The notes under the pieces were generated by a model. The model had not been told where the DNA came from. It saw nothing but the letters and a program-made list of their open reading frames with translations, and ran no database searches. DNA of 33,445 nucleotides from Oscillatoriales cyanobacterium (GTDB taxonomy: Bacteria; Cyanobacteriota; Cyanobacteriia; Cyanobacteriales; Microcoleaceae): assembly GCA_004292745.1 (NCBI GenBank), contig RDXH01000011.1:1-33445 (forward strand), read 5' to 3'. Positions 1 to 7,364 of the stretch are shown piece by piece (the stretch's first letter is position 1; each line of letters begins with the position of its first letter). The position numbers and the translations under genes are program-made.

Positions 1-354
1 CACAACTGCTGAGATATCTCCTGACATGACTTGTCCCAGAAGGGCAAGCAGCGCTTTTCTTTTAAAGTTGAGTCCGCCTCCGATGTCTTTGAAGACTTTG
101 GCTTGCGGGTAGAGACTTTGGAGGTAGCTGACTTGCCTGTCAAGGTCTTCTCGCTGTTTGTAGCTACTAACCCTGGCGTAGATGGCTGTAATTCGGTCAT
201 GTCCGGTTCCAAGAACGCTATCGATGTCGTAGCGTCGCTGGTTGGATGGGGTTCTGATTGCTGATATTTTGTCGGCAAGTTCCCAGTTTCTAAGGGTTTT
301 GTCTGAGACTTGCAGGATTTTGCAAGCTTCTCGCGGTGTGACATATTTGGTCAT
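1..354 (-). CDS. IS607-family transposon resolvase (TnpA), 5' part only
   Basis: The minus strand from the ATG at 354 is open to the window edge (118 codons, 3' end missing). The N-terminus (MTKYVTPREACKILQVSDKT, then LRNWE) is a MerR-like helix-turn-helix that ends in a short linker rich in Arg, followed by ITAIYARVSS, the start of a serine-recombinase catalytic domain with the nucleophile Ser in the ARVSS motif, then the QREDLDRQ helix. This HTH-then-resolvase order is diagnostic of IS607 transposases, which move by serine recombination, unlike the tyrosine TnpA of IS200/IS605. A tnpB would be expected further along the minus strand, outside the window. An inverted repeat sits just upstream of the start. 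The neighbouring gene at 429-704 looks truncated, consistent with insertion of this element. The family call is firm; completeness of the gene cannot be judged. Confidence 0.9.
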   Translation of the reverse strand, partial: MTKYVTPREACKILQVSDKTLRNWELADKISAIRTPSNQRRYDIDSVLGTGHDRITAIYARVSSYKQREDLDRQVSYLQSLYPQAKVFKDIGGGLNFKRKALLALLGQVMSGDISAVV

Positions 355-360
355 CGCTAT

Positions 361-390
361 GTGGTATTTGGCTTTCTATCACAATACCAC
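361..390. promoter_or_regulatory. Inverted repeat upstream of the IS607 resolvase start
   Basis: GTGGTATT (361-368) and AATACCAC (383-390) form a perfect 8-bp inverted repeat 6 bases upstream of the resolvase ATG. MerR-like HTH resolvases could bind such a site as an operator or element end; this role is inferred from position only. Confidence 0.4.
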
Positions 391-428
391 CTTTTACTAG
401 GATTTGCCAGAATCTTCTAGGAAATCAT

Positions 429-704
429 TTACTTTGCGTCGTCAGTCAAAGTATCATCTTCCGTTTCGCCAGTGAGTTGCACCAACACTTCGACACTACC
501 GTACTTAAACTTCCAAAGATGTCCACCCGCCTCATTTTGACCGACCATCACTTTTTGGTCTACAGCCATGCTGGCGATGACAGTTTCAATTTCTTCTGCA
601 TAGGTGACGGCCGTGGCTGTTTCGACCTGCTCAGAGGCGATCGCGCTTTCACTTAAAAGGCTTTCTGGAGAAACAGTTTCTTGGTTGGGTTCGCTGGTAG
701 TCAT
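429..704 (-). CDS. YbjN-like small protein, probably truncated at its C-terminus
   Basis: A 91-residue protein. The first 35 residues are low-complexity and acidic, followed by AEEIETVIASM and GGHLWKFKYGSVEVLVQLTG, which match from memory the N-terminal half of a cyanobacterial YbjN-domain family (type III secretion chaperone-like fold, function unknown). In that family the sequence after GETEDDTLT normally continues with a VWSSVLKLPAK-like strand and some 60 more residues; here it ends abruptly in DDAK and a stop. The IS607-type resolvase starts only 75 bases beyond the stop, so I infer the element inserted into this gene and supplied the last codons. The alternative is a naturally short paralogue. 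No function is known; the truncated product would lack most of the fold. Confidence 0.6.
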   Translation of the reverse strand: MTTSEPNQETVSPESLLSESAIASEQVETATAVTYAEEIETVIASMAVDQKVMVGQNEAGGHLWKFKYGSVEVLVQLTGETEDDTLTDDAK

Positions 705-740
705 GGTTATGATTTGACGGAAACTATTCCAATAATTATT

Positions 741-1019
741 TTACCTTAACTGGTTAACTGGTAATATCAATTGCGATTGTTCGCGATCGCTAGCAACAGA
801 GGAGACGGCAATGCCCATTGGTGTCAACAATCGCCTGAAAGCCCGCCCCGTGTCCGTCTGTGGGCCCGCGAGTCCGACAGAAGTCTCAACCCCTGTCTCA
901 AAGCTAAAGTAAACGGCACTGCCGTCTCCTAATTTCTTCGTTTGTATAGCCACGGTTTCAACCGCCCGGTCATCTAGGCTTAGTCGCCGCCGGCTGCTTC
1001 TGGGAGTTATTGAGTCCAT
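741..1019 (-). CDS. Uncertain small ORF overlapping the ferritin-like gene
   Basis: An open frame of 92 codons starting at ATG 1019, overlapping the last 50 bases of the ferritin-like gene in a different frame. The overlap part (MDSITPRSSRRRLSLDD) is a frame shadow, but the rest, including AVYFSFETGVETSVGLAG, has protein-like composition and lies where no other gene is present. I do not recognise it. It could be a translationally coupled small gene, the remains of a longer frameshifted partner, or chance. There is no signal peptide or membrane segment. Existence is about even odds. Confidence 0.35.
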   Translation of the reverse strand: MDSITPRSSRRRLSLDDRAVETVAIQTKKLGDGSAVYFSFETGVETSVGLAGPQTDTGRAFRRLLTPMGIAVSSVASDREQSQLILPVNQLR

Positions 1020-1872
1020 TGAGAAACATCGGCACAAACTTCTCCACAAATGCCTGGGGGTCACGGTTCCAGGCCCGCTGAGCCACATCAACCCTAGTCA
1101 TCTGCAAATCCGGGGCCAGCAAAGTTCCAGCCAACCGTTCCATCAGGTATTGGGGCCGTTCCCACATAGGCATCGTGTTAGCAATATCCACCAAGCGAGT
1201 GACACGACGCAGTTCCGCCCCCAGCATGATATCCATTCCCGATGCAAATGCAGCTTGTTCGATCGCCACATACTTCCGCTTAGCCCGTTCCACCTTCTGG
1301 GCGTGGGCTGGGCTTTTGGCCGCTATGTTTCCCAACCACCGATTTCCCCAGCGGACGTGACCTGCTTCTTCGGGAAAAATCTTTTCGATAGTTTCGCGGA
1401 TTTTGACGTTTTCGTCAGTTTGCGGAGCATTTTTCAGGGCGTGGATGTGCGCTCCGAAGTATTCGCAGCCCCGCTTTTCGGTGACATTAATCGCCGCTAG
1501 GGAAGAAATTACAAAATCTTCTCGGTCTTTAGCAGGGTCTTTCTGTTCGCTGTCGAACAGTCTTTCAAACTCGTCGATGTAGGATACTCCCGGCGGCTTG
1601 CCCACATTTTGGCCCAAGTCTACCAGCAAGTCAGTCAGCCACATGGCGTGTCGCGCTTCATCAGCAATGTGCCGGGAGAGGTCGCGGACGAGTTCGGCTG
1701 GTTCTCCGTCTAGCTGTTCGATCAAGTCGGTGAGGTCTTTGCAACTGCGCTGTTCGCTGTAGCGGTAGCGGTTGAGGGTGATCAGGTGAATTTCGCGATC
1801 GCGCACGACTTGAGCTAAAATTTCACGGGCTCCCATGCCATTGCGAAGCTTGCGGGGATAAGCTACGGTCAT
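970..1872 (-). CDS. Ferritin-like di-iron protein
   Basis: A 300-residue helical protein with the full ligand set of a ferritin-like di-iron carboxylate four-helix bundle: E40 (RYSEQRS), E72-x-x-H75 (DEARH), E132 (VTEKRG) and E169-x-x-H172 (EEAGH). Such proteins bind two irons and act as oxidases, hydroxylases or iron-binding proteins; the substrate of this one cannot be read from sequence. The C-terminal ~100 residues lie outside the bundle, and the last 15 are polar and probably disordered. It has no signal peptide, so it should be cytoplasmic. No convincing Shine-Dalgarno precedes the ATG at 1872, but no alternative start fits better. Its 3' end overlaps a doubtful small ORF at 741-1019. 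The fold is confident; the function is unassigned. Confidence 0.85.
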   Translation of the reverse strand: MTVAYPRKLRNGMGAREILAQVVRDREIHLITLNRYRYSEQRSCKDLTDLIEQLDGEPAELVRDLSRHIADEARHAMWLTDLLVDLGQNVGKPPGVSYIDEFERLFDSEQKDPAKDREDFVISSLAAINVTEKRGCEYFGAHIHALKNAPQTDENVKIRETIEKIFPEEAGHVRWGNRWLGNIAAKSPAHAQKVERAKRKYVAIEQAAFASGMDIMLGAELRRVTRLVDIANTMPMWERPQYLMERLAGTLLAPDLQMTRVDVAQRAWNRDPQAFVEKFVPMFLNGLNNSQKQPAATKPR

Positions 1873-1979
1873 TGTTTTATGTTTTTTTGTAAAGATGCTT
1901 ATATAAGTGTAACGCAGTTTTTCGGATTCCTAATTCACTCGCAGGGTAGAAGTTTTTTGGTAAGTAACTTTAACTCTTA

Positions 1980-2112
1980 TATAGCAATCCTAAATCAGTT
2001 GTGTAATTTTTGTAGGGGCTCGCTTGCCCCGTGGTTGCCCCGCTTATGCTGGGGTAGGCACGCACCATCCACTACCCCTACAAATCCTCATGAATGATTT
2101 AGGATTGCTATA
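1980..2112. mobile_element. MITE-like element with perfect 18-bp terminal inverted repeats
   Basis: TATAGCAATCCTAAATCA at 1980-1997 is the exact inverse of TGATTTAGGATTGCTATA at 2095-2112. Inside, TTTGTAGGGG and CCCCTACAAA form a second inverted pair, so the whole 133 bp can fold into a long hairpin. It has no coding capacity. A diverged relative lies at 31289-31392. The ends suggest mobilisation in trans by a transposase not present here (inference). Confidence 0.75.
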
Positions 2113-2113
2113 G

Positions 2114-2220
2114 TTGTTGGTTATTGGTTATTGGTGATTTGTTATTGGTTATTGGTTATTTGTTGTTGGTTATTTGTTATTGGTTATTGGTTATTTGTTA
2201 TTGGTTATTGGCTATTGGTT
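2114..2220. repeat. Short tandem repeats (TTATTGG heptamers)
   Basis: About 15 imperfect copies of a 7-bp unit (TTATTGG, with TTATTTG and TTGTTGG variants) run in tandem directly after the MITE. Heptanucleotide arrays of this kind (STRR) are common between cyanobacterial genes. They lie 70 bases upstream of the next gene. Confidence 0.85.
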
Positions 2221-2290
2221 TTTTCCTCACAAAGCCCTTATACTTATTTATGTATAATGTTTCTTACATCATCCATTTTCGGACTTGGCT

Positions 2291-2731
2291 GTGAATTATT
2301 TTAAACTTTGCGTAATTTTGACTGCTACTTCTACACTTCTTGGTTGGGAAGCACATGGGCCTATCGACCCTAGCTTAAATATATCACCAACCACACCTGA
2401 CTTGCAGATTCAAACCGTCCACATAGCAAAAAAGAACAATCCTAACTTGAGCAATTCCAAAGGCACATTAAAAATAGGAAGTGCCATTTCCATCGATCCC
2501 GGTGAGGTCACTGGCATCTCAAAAGCGGAGGCGAAGCAGCGTTTTATTCTCAATAAAATATATCGAATTCAGGAAGGTACTAGCCCCCAGGATTTGTTTA
2601 TCGTTGATGAAAAAGCAACTAAATGGGTAGTAGAAAATGTCTCCGATGCTACTATGGGAAGGATTACTCACAGTGTCGTCCTAATGGTATCGGGCAAGGG
2701 TAAAGTTTGGGCATTGATACAGAAGTTTTAA
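2291..2731 (+). CDS. Hypothetical secreted protein
   Basis: About 146 residues. The N-terminus (MNYFKLCVILTATSTLLGWEA) is a short positive/hydrophobic stretch that reads as a signal peptide, possibly with a lipobox-free cleavage near residue 20. The mature part is polar with mixed alpha/beta composition and ends in strand-like segments (HSVVLMVSGKGKVWALIQKF). I do not recognise a family. The start could be GTG 2291 or TTG 2285, two codons earlier; neither has a strong ribosome site. It converges on glnA with a hairpin between them, and is preceded by repeats, so it is probably monocistronic. Expression is uncertain. Confidence 0.55.
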   Translation: MNYFKLCVILTATSTLLGWEAHGPIDPSLNISPTTPDLQIQTVHIAKKNNPNLSNSKGTLKIGSAISIDPGEVTGISKAEAKQRFILNKIYRIQEGTSPQDLFIVDEKATKWVVENVSDATMGRITHSVVLMVSGKGKVWALIQKF

Positions 2732-2805
2732 TATCTGAGAATTGACCGAAGCTCCGGGATGGGCATCGGCTAATTTGAGGCTTTAAATTTCATAGTCCTG
2801 GACGC

Positions 2806-2875
2806 AAAAAACCCGGTTTATGAAGGTCTTTGCCTCCTTTGACTTTGAGGGCGATCGCCACAAACCGGGTTTTTT
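2806..2875. terminator. Bidirectional hairpin terminator made from the ACCGGGTTTTT repeat
   Basis: AAAAAACCCGGTTT (2806-2819) and AAACCGGGTTTTTT (2862-2875) are perfect 14-bp inverted repeats separated by 42 bases, with T runs outside both arms. It lies between the convergent gene ends at 2731 and 2909. The left flank GTCCTGGACGC is shared with copies near 15530 and 31175, so it is a member of a dispersed repeat family that may double as a terminator. Confidence 0.6.
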
Positions 2876-2908
2876 ATGTTAATAGTCCGTCCACAACAGA
2901 CGAACTAT

Positions 2909-4330
2909 CTAACAGTCGTAGTACAAAGCAAACTCGTAAGGATGAGGACGTAACCGCATCGGGTTAACTTCATTATCGAGTTTGTAAGAAATCCAAGTTT
3001 TGATGAAATCTTCGGTAAATACACCAGTTTCAGTCAAGAAAGCATGGTCTTTTTCCAAAGCTTCCAGAGCACCTTCCAAGGAACCAGGAGTCGAAGGAAT
3101 CTTGCTCAATTCTTCCGGGGATAAATCATAGATATCCACATCCAAAGGTTCACCGGGATCGATTTGATTCTTGATGCCGTCTAAGCCCGCGCACAGCATG
3201 GCTGCAAAGGCTAAATAGGGATTGGAAGTGGCATCGGGACAGCGGAATTCTAAGCGCTTAGCTTTGGGGTTAGTTCCTGACAGCGGAATCCGTACTGAGG
3301 CCGATCGATTTCCTTGAGAATAAGCTAAGTTTACAGGGGCTTCAAAACCGGGAACTAACCGCTTGTAGGAATTAGTTGTGGGATTGGTGATTGCCAAAAG
3401 TGCCGGGGCGTGCTTGAGAATACCGCCGATGTAATGCAGTCCCATTTGACTGAAACCAGCATATTGGTCGCCAGCAAATAACGGTTGACCGTCTTTCCAA
3501 ATTGACTGGTGAACGTGCATCCCAGAACCGTTGTCGTTAAACAATGGTTTGGGCATGAAGGTGATGGTTTTGCCGTATTTTTTGCCTACGTTTTTGATCA
3601 CATATTTGTAAGTCAGCAAATAGTCAGCGGCTTTGACTAAAGTGTCAAAGCGGAAGCCGAGTTCGCACTGGCCACCGGTGGCGACTTCGTGGTGGTGCTT
3701 TTCAATGGGTACGCCGCATTTTGCCATTGTCAGCAGCATTTCCGTTCTCATGTCTTGAGAGGTATCAGTTGGTGCTACTGGGAAATAACCTTCTTTGTAA
3801 CGTGGTTTGTAGCCGAGGTTGCCGCCCGGTTCTTCTTTGCCGGAATTCCAACGTCCTTCTATTGAGTCTACATAATAATAGCCACTGTTTTGGGTTTGGT
3901 CGTAGCGAACGTCGTCAAAAATGAAGAATTCTGCTTCCGGGCCAAAGAATGCGGTATCGCCGAGACCGGTGGTAACTAAGTAGTCTACGGCTTTTTGGGC
4001 TATGGTGCGAGGACAGCGGCTGTAGGGTTCGCCTGTGCGGGGTTCTTTGATGCTGCAAATGAAGCTGAGGGTGGGTTCTGCCATGAATGGGTCGATCCAA
4101 GCAGTGGTAGGATCGATGACCATTGTCATGTCTGATTCGTTGATGGCTTTCCAGCCGCGTATGCTGGAACCGTCGAAGGGTACGCCGTCTGTGAATGCGG
4201 TTTCGTCGATTTGGTTGTGGTACAGGGATAGGTGTTGCCAAATCCCCGGCATATCGATGAATTTGAGGTCAATGATCTGGATTTTATTTTCTGTTATGTA
4301 GTTTAAGGCTTCTTGGGGTGTCTGGAACAT
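2909..4330 (-). CDS. glnA: Glutamine synthetase, type I
   Basis: 473 residues, the usual length for the dodecameric cyanobacterial GSI. It makes glutamine from glutamate, ammonia and ATP, the entry point of nitrogen assimilation (GS-GOGAT) in the cytoplasm. Visible signatures: the N-terminal beta-grasp with [13 protein letters not shown], the catalytic metal/ATP region around [26 protein letters not shown], and the C-terminal IYDLSPEE segment that corresponds to the adenylylation loop of enteric enzymes. Cyanobacterial GSI is known to be controlled instead by small inactivating proteins and by NtcA; neither gif gene is in the window. GGAGT 9 bases before the ATG at 4330 serves as ribosome site. 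Upstream lies an IS-derived non-coding element, and I see no canonical GTA-N8-TAC NtcA box in the ~630 bases up to apcF. Confidence 0.98.
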   Translation of the reverse strand: MFQTPQEALNYITENKIQIIDLKFIDMPGIWQHLSLYHNQIDETAFTDGVPFDGSSIRGWKAINESDMTMVIDPTTAWIDPFMAEPTLSFICSIKEPRTGEPYSRCPRTIAQKAVDYLVTTGLGDTAFFGPEAEFFIFDDVRYDQTQNSGYYYVDSIEGRWNSGKEEPGGNLGYKPRYKEGYFPVAPTDTSQDMRTEMLLTMAKCGVPIEKHHHEVATGGQCELGFRFDTLVKAADYLLTYKYVIKNVGKKYGKTITFMPKPLFNDNGSGMHVHQSIWKDGQPLFAGDQYAGFSQMGLHYIGGILKHAPALLAITNPTTNSYKRLVPGFEAPVNLAYSQGNRSASVRIPLSGTNPKAKRLEFRCPDATSNPYLAFAAMLCAGLDGIKNQIDPGEPLDVDIYDLSPEELSKIPSTPGSLEGALEALEKDHAFLTETGVFTEDFIKTWISYKLDNEVNPMRLRPHPYEFALYYDC

Positions 4331-4434
4331 GACTTACTCCTGATATTGGTTTGGGAAAGGTCGATCGCCGATCGGGCAAATGCCAGCATTGGGGTTTTTC
4401 TGCCGGGTTTAACCTGTGGTCAGAAAATCCTATA

Positions 4435-4867
4435 GCGCGTCACGCGCAAACCCCGGTCTTTCAAGCCGGAGATGAAACCCAGTTGTAGCCTTTAGGCTGC
4501 GAGTAATCTGTGTTATAATTTTAACAATGCGGAACAAGTAGGCGTATCAACTACGCGATGAATTATCCTAGCACGGTGAGATACCAGCCAGTAAGACACT
4601 CCCAGCAATTTTAGATTGACTGGAAAAGACTAAGGCACAGGCAAGCAATGGCGGGATAATGAGCGTACCAAACTGGCTAGTGCGTCGCACGCAAGCGTTG
4701 CCGAAGTGTTGAAAAGTGCGAACGAAAGCATAGAACAAAAAAGTAGACGTGATCTTCATGGCGTAAGTCAGTGAATTTGAACGTGTAGCGGCGATTTGAC
4801 AGCGCCCTTAAGAGTTTCAAAACTTCTTAAGAATCTCCCTCCGTTCCTTCAGGTCGGAGAGTGTCAA
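4435..4867. mobile_element. Probable non-coding element derived from an IS200/IS605-type transposon
   Basis: The stretch between glnA and apcF has no convincing ORF but is dense in hairpins: CCGG-TCTTTCAAG-CCGG near 4454-4470, AGCCTTTAGGCT near 4487-4498, GCGTA-TCAAC-TACGC at 4542-4556, CTTAAGA...TCTTAAG near 4807-4832, and CTCCCTCCG...CGGAGAG near 4834-4861. The last region, ending GTGTCAA, resembles the right-end hairpin that follows tnpB genes in cyanobacterial IS200/IS605 elements. I infer a transposase-less derivative (PATE-like) moved in trans. Ends are approximate. It separates two highly expressed genes and may carry their promoters or displace them. Confidence 0.4.
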
Positions 4868-4963
4868 CTCAAATCTTAATCAAACGCCGATTTGTAGTAG
4901 TCTACAATAAGCGGTCTATCTCAGATAGCAAAGTATTGATAAAGATTTTTGGGAGAGAAACTT

Positions 4964-5473
4964 ATGCGCGATGCAGTGACGAGTCTGATTGAAAATTATG
5001 ATGTTGCTGGTAGGTATTTAGACCGAGATGGGATCGATCGGTTGAAATCTTATTTTGCAACGGGTACAGCACGAGTACAAGCAGCAGCAGCAATTAACAG
5101 TAATGCAGCGGCAATTGTCAAGCAAGCTGGTATTGAATTATTCGCTCAACAACCGGAACTGATCCGTCCGGGTGGAAATGCTTACACGACTCGTCGCTAT
5201 GCGGCTTGTCTGCGGGATATGGACTACTACTTGCGCTATGCTACTTACGCTCTAGTGGCTGGCAGTACAGACGTGCTTGATGAGCGGGTTCTGCAAGGGC
5301 TACGGGAAACTTACAATTCACTGAGTGTACCCATTGGCCCGACGGTGATGGGGATCGGGATTATGAAGGAAATGGTTAAGGCTCAAGTTCAAGCTGCTGG
5401 CTTGGCTGTGGGGCCTTTTCTGGAACAGCCTTTTGATTACATGATTCGCGAATTGAGCGAACAGGATATCTAA
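4964..5473 (+). CDS. apcF: Allophycocyanin beta-18 subunit
   Basis: 169 residues, exactly the usual ApcF length when ATG 4964 is used (GGGAGAG ribosome site nearby); an in-frame TTG 15 bases earlier is unlikely. ApcF replaces one ApcB in the core cylinders of the phycobilisome, next to ApcE, and helps pass excitation energy to the terminal emitters. Features seen: phycobiliprotein globin fold start MRDAVTSLIENYDV, N72 (site of methyl-asparagine in beta-type subunits), the chromophore attachment C82 in AACLRDMDYYLRYA, and the ApcF-type C-terminal region. The family member is chosen over ApcB by the MRDAVTSLI start and the ETYNSLSVPIGPTVMGI segment. It stands alone with its own terminator, as apcF usually does. 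Confidence 0.95.
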   Translation: MRDAVTSLIENYDVAGRYLDRDGIDRLKSYFATGTARVQAAAAINSNAAAIVKQAGIELFAQQPELIRPGGNAYTTRRYAACLRDMDYYLRYATYALVAGSTDVLDERVLQGLRETYNSLSVPIGPTVMGIGIMKEMVKAQVQAAGLAVGPFLEQPFDYMIRELSEQDI

Positions 5474-5606
5474 GTCAGTTTGCTAGTGATTGGTAATTGC
5501 TAGTGGCACTTCGCCACTCTCCAATATCAATTGTTAATTTTTGTCAATTTTGACTTGATAACTAGCAGTTTGATGAATTTAAATTTAAGCCCTTGATATT
5601 GCAAAG

Positions 5607-5635
5607 AGACTGGTAATTTTTTGCCAGTCTTTTTT
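5607..5635 (+). terminator. Rho-independent terminator of apcF
   Basis: AGACTGGTAA (5607-5616), a TTTT loop and TTGCCAGTCT (5621-5630) form a 10-bp stem (one G-U or mismatch), followed by a T run to 5635. It lies 134 bases after the apcF stop. Confidence 0.85.
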
Positions 5636-5722
5636 CAAAAAAAAAGGAATTTGTGGTGGTGGGTTTGTGTAAATTAAGTCGATCGCATCACAGCATCAAA
5701 GGCGGAGAGCGTTGTTCAAGGA

Positions 5723-5920
5723 CTAAAAATCGCCGATACGTCCCCAGACGAGACATTTGTCCAGGGGAATTTTGGTTTGGCGACGATCGACTTGTTCGAC
5801 AGTGGTTGCTTCTACATCCCCATTAGGGTAGAGAATATGAACTATCTTACCGCTGACAAATGCCAGAGGATTGTCTTGACAATTGTCCATATTTTTGATA
5901 GGGAAGTTAAAGTTTTTCAT
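5723..5920 (-). CDS. Small conserved-type hypothetical protein
   Basis: 65 residues, or 55 if the second Met (MDNCQDNPLA, ATG at 5890) is the start; neither has a clear ribosome site. The core FVSGKIVHILYPNGDVEATTVEQVD and the end DKCLVWGRIGDF look like a compact beta-rich domain and resemble small proteins I have seen repeatedly in cyanobacteria, but I cannot name the family. No signal peptide or membrane segment. It is transcribed toward apcF's terminator and away from tlyA. Confidence 0.65.
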   Translation of the reverse strand: MKNFNFPIKNMDNCQDNPLAFVSGKIVHILYPNGDVEATTVEQVDRRQTKIPLDKCLVWGRIGDF

Positions 5921-6221
5921 GGTAGATCGATACAGGTTTAATCAGTCCAAAATAGGGCATTGGTTGACAAAAGCATTTAATTTGTAACGGTTTGACCCAT
6001 TGTTACATCATCTGTTCGTCACCAAGGTTTCAGTGTGATCGTACCAAGGTATATCTGTGATAAAACTAGACACACCCCGTGATAGAAGTCACCAAAATAG
6101 GGGTGAGGGGGAACACCCATCACAGGATTTTGGTTGAGTGCCGATCCTGACGGCTTTTGACCAGTTGTTTGGGAGATGTCTAATAAACTATTGTTAACCC
6201 GATCTTTAAACATTAAAAACC
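5921..6221. other. Intergenic region between divergent genes
   Basis: About 300 bases between two divergently read genes, so it should contain both promoters. I see TTGACA and TTGACC hexamers near 5963 and 5991 on the plus strand but no -10 element at good spacing. An open frame on the minus strand here (6019-6213) has no protein-like features. Confidence 0.5.
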
Positions 6222-7061
6222 TTGGCTAAACAACGACTAGACACTTTATTAGTCAACCTAAATTTGTGTACTTCCCGACAGCAAGCTCAAGCTTTGATTC
6301 GCACAGGAAAAGTTGCAGTCAACCAGCAGGTAGTTGACAAACCGGGCACAGAGGTTGATATTTCAGCCCCAATTCAAATTAAAGAGCGATCGCGCTACGT
6401 TTCTAGAGGAGGCGACAAATTAGCTAAAGCATTAGAAGTTTTTGCGATTCCCGTTACAGATAGAATTTGTCTCGACGGCGGCATTTCCACAGGGGGTTTT
6501 ACCGACTGTTTGCTGCAAGCGGGCGCAGCCAAAGTCTATGGGATAGATGTGGGTTACGGTCAAGCAGATTGGGGCTTGCGGAACGATCCGAGGGTAATTT
6601 TGAAAGAACGCACCAATTTGCGCTACATGACGGCTACAGAACTCTATGGCGACTCTCAGCGAGCAGATTTGGCGGTAGTAGATGTGTCGTTTATTTCCCT
6701 GGATAAAGTTTTACCAGCGCTGTGGGAGTTGTTAGCACCACCGCGAGAAGCCGTGTTGCTGGTAAAGCCACAGTTTGAAGTTGGGCGCGAGAGAGTGGGG
6801 AAAAAAGGGGTAGTGCGAGACTCCGCCACCCAAGCCGATGCGATTTTCCAAGTGTGGAAAGCAGCCACTGCTTTAGGATGGGAACAACGGGGCTTAACTT
6901 GGTCGCCTTTACTTGGCCCGGCTGGCAATATCGAGTATCTTTTATGGTTGGGGAGCGATCGTCAGCAGTCGGAGCAAAATGCTGTGGAAGATAGTGTGAT
7001 GAAAGAAAGGATCACAGAAGTGACAAAGGGGGCTAAAGGGGAACTGATCGATAAATTTTAG
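6222..7061 (+). CDS. tlyA: TlyA-family rRNA 2'-O-methyltransferase
   Basis: 279 residues with an N-terminal S4 RNA-binding domain (1-60; RLDTLLVNLNLCTSRQQAQ, LIRTGKVAVN) joined to an FtsJ/RrmJ-type Rossmann methyltransferase domain. The SAM-binding loop is at 84-98 (LDGGISTGGFTDCLL), the DVGYGQ acidic end of strand 2 at about 109, VVDVSFISL near 153, and the LVKPQFE motif near 182; together with DK at 65-66 this supplies the K-D-K-E style set of 2'-O methyltransferases. TlyA proteins methylate ribose in 16S/23S rRNA; the sequence does not tell which site. The start is a TTG at 6222, because no ATG or GTG in frame precedes the conserved S4 start. The last 35 residues are a polar tail. It appears monocistronic. 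Confidence 0.9.
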   Translation: MAKQRLDTLLVNLNLCTSRQQAQALIRTGKVAVNQQVVDKPGTEVDISAPIQIKERSRYVSRGGDKLAKALEVFAIPVTDRICLDGGISTGGFTDCLLQAGAAKVYGIDVGYGQADWGLRNDPRVILKERTNLRYMTATELYGDSQRADLAVVDVSFISLDKVLPALWELLAPPREAVLLVKPQFEVGRERVGKKGVVRDSATQADAIFQVWKAATALGWEQRGLTWSPLLGPAGNIEYLLWLGSDRQQSEQNAVEDSVMKERITEVTKGAKGELIDKF

Positions 7062-7364
7062 ATTTTAGATTTAGCAACCTTCGGATGTGGCACTCGTTGA
7101 CGATAGATTGCTGAAACATGATATAAAATCCTTTCTTCATCGTCCTGTATTAAACTCTCTCTTCTCTTCCTTCGCGTCATGAGCGCCTTCGCGGTTAAAT
7201 CACCTGACGATACAACCGGAATTGATATGAGCTAGGATGACCTCTGCCTCTTATTATACTTCGACTTGGCGATCGTACAATTTTTAGAGTTTATACGGGA
7301 GAAATAAAAAAATTGAGTTCAATGATAAATCGGTTTTTTAACCTTTTACTTAACTAATAATTTC
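7062..7364. other. Intergenic region with a degenerate CTCT/GCGCC/GGTTAA repeat
   Basis: Holds one copy of the dispersed 'ctcttcct..gcgcc..cgcggttaaa' type of sequence (about 7150-7200), which recurs near 9660, 9780, 23900 and 24020. Nothing else recognisable; the downstream gene's promoter should be here. Confidence 0.45.

Noticed and set aside
4568-4759. 63-residue minus-strand ORF
   Set aside because: Lies in the hairpin-rich IS-derived element; no similarity to TnpA or TnpB and no ribosome site.
4331-4963. Glutamine riboswitch (glnA RNA motif) upstream of glnA
   Set aside because: I looked for the conserved GGAAGTAGG core and its paired stems and found only a weak chance resemblance (GGAACAAGTAGGC) on the wrong strand.
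6019-6213. 64-residue minus-strand ORF
   Set aside because: Low protein-like character, no ribosome site, lies in a divergent promoter region.
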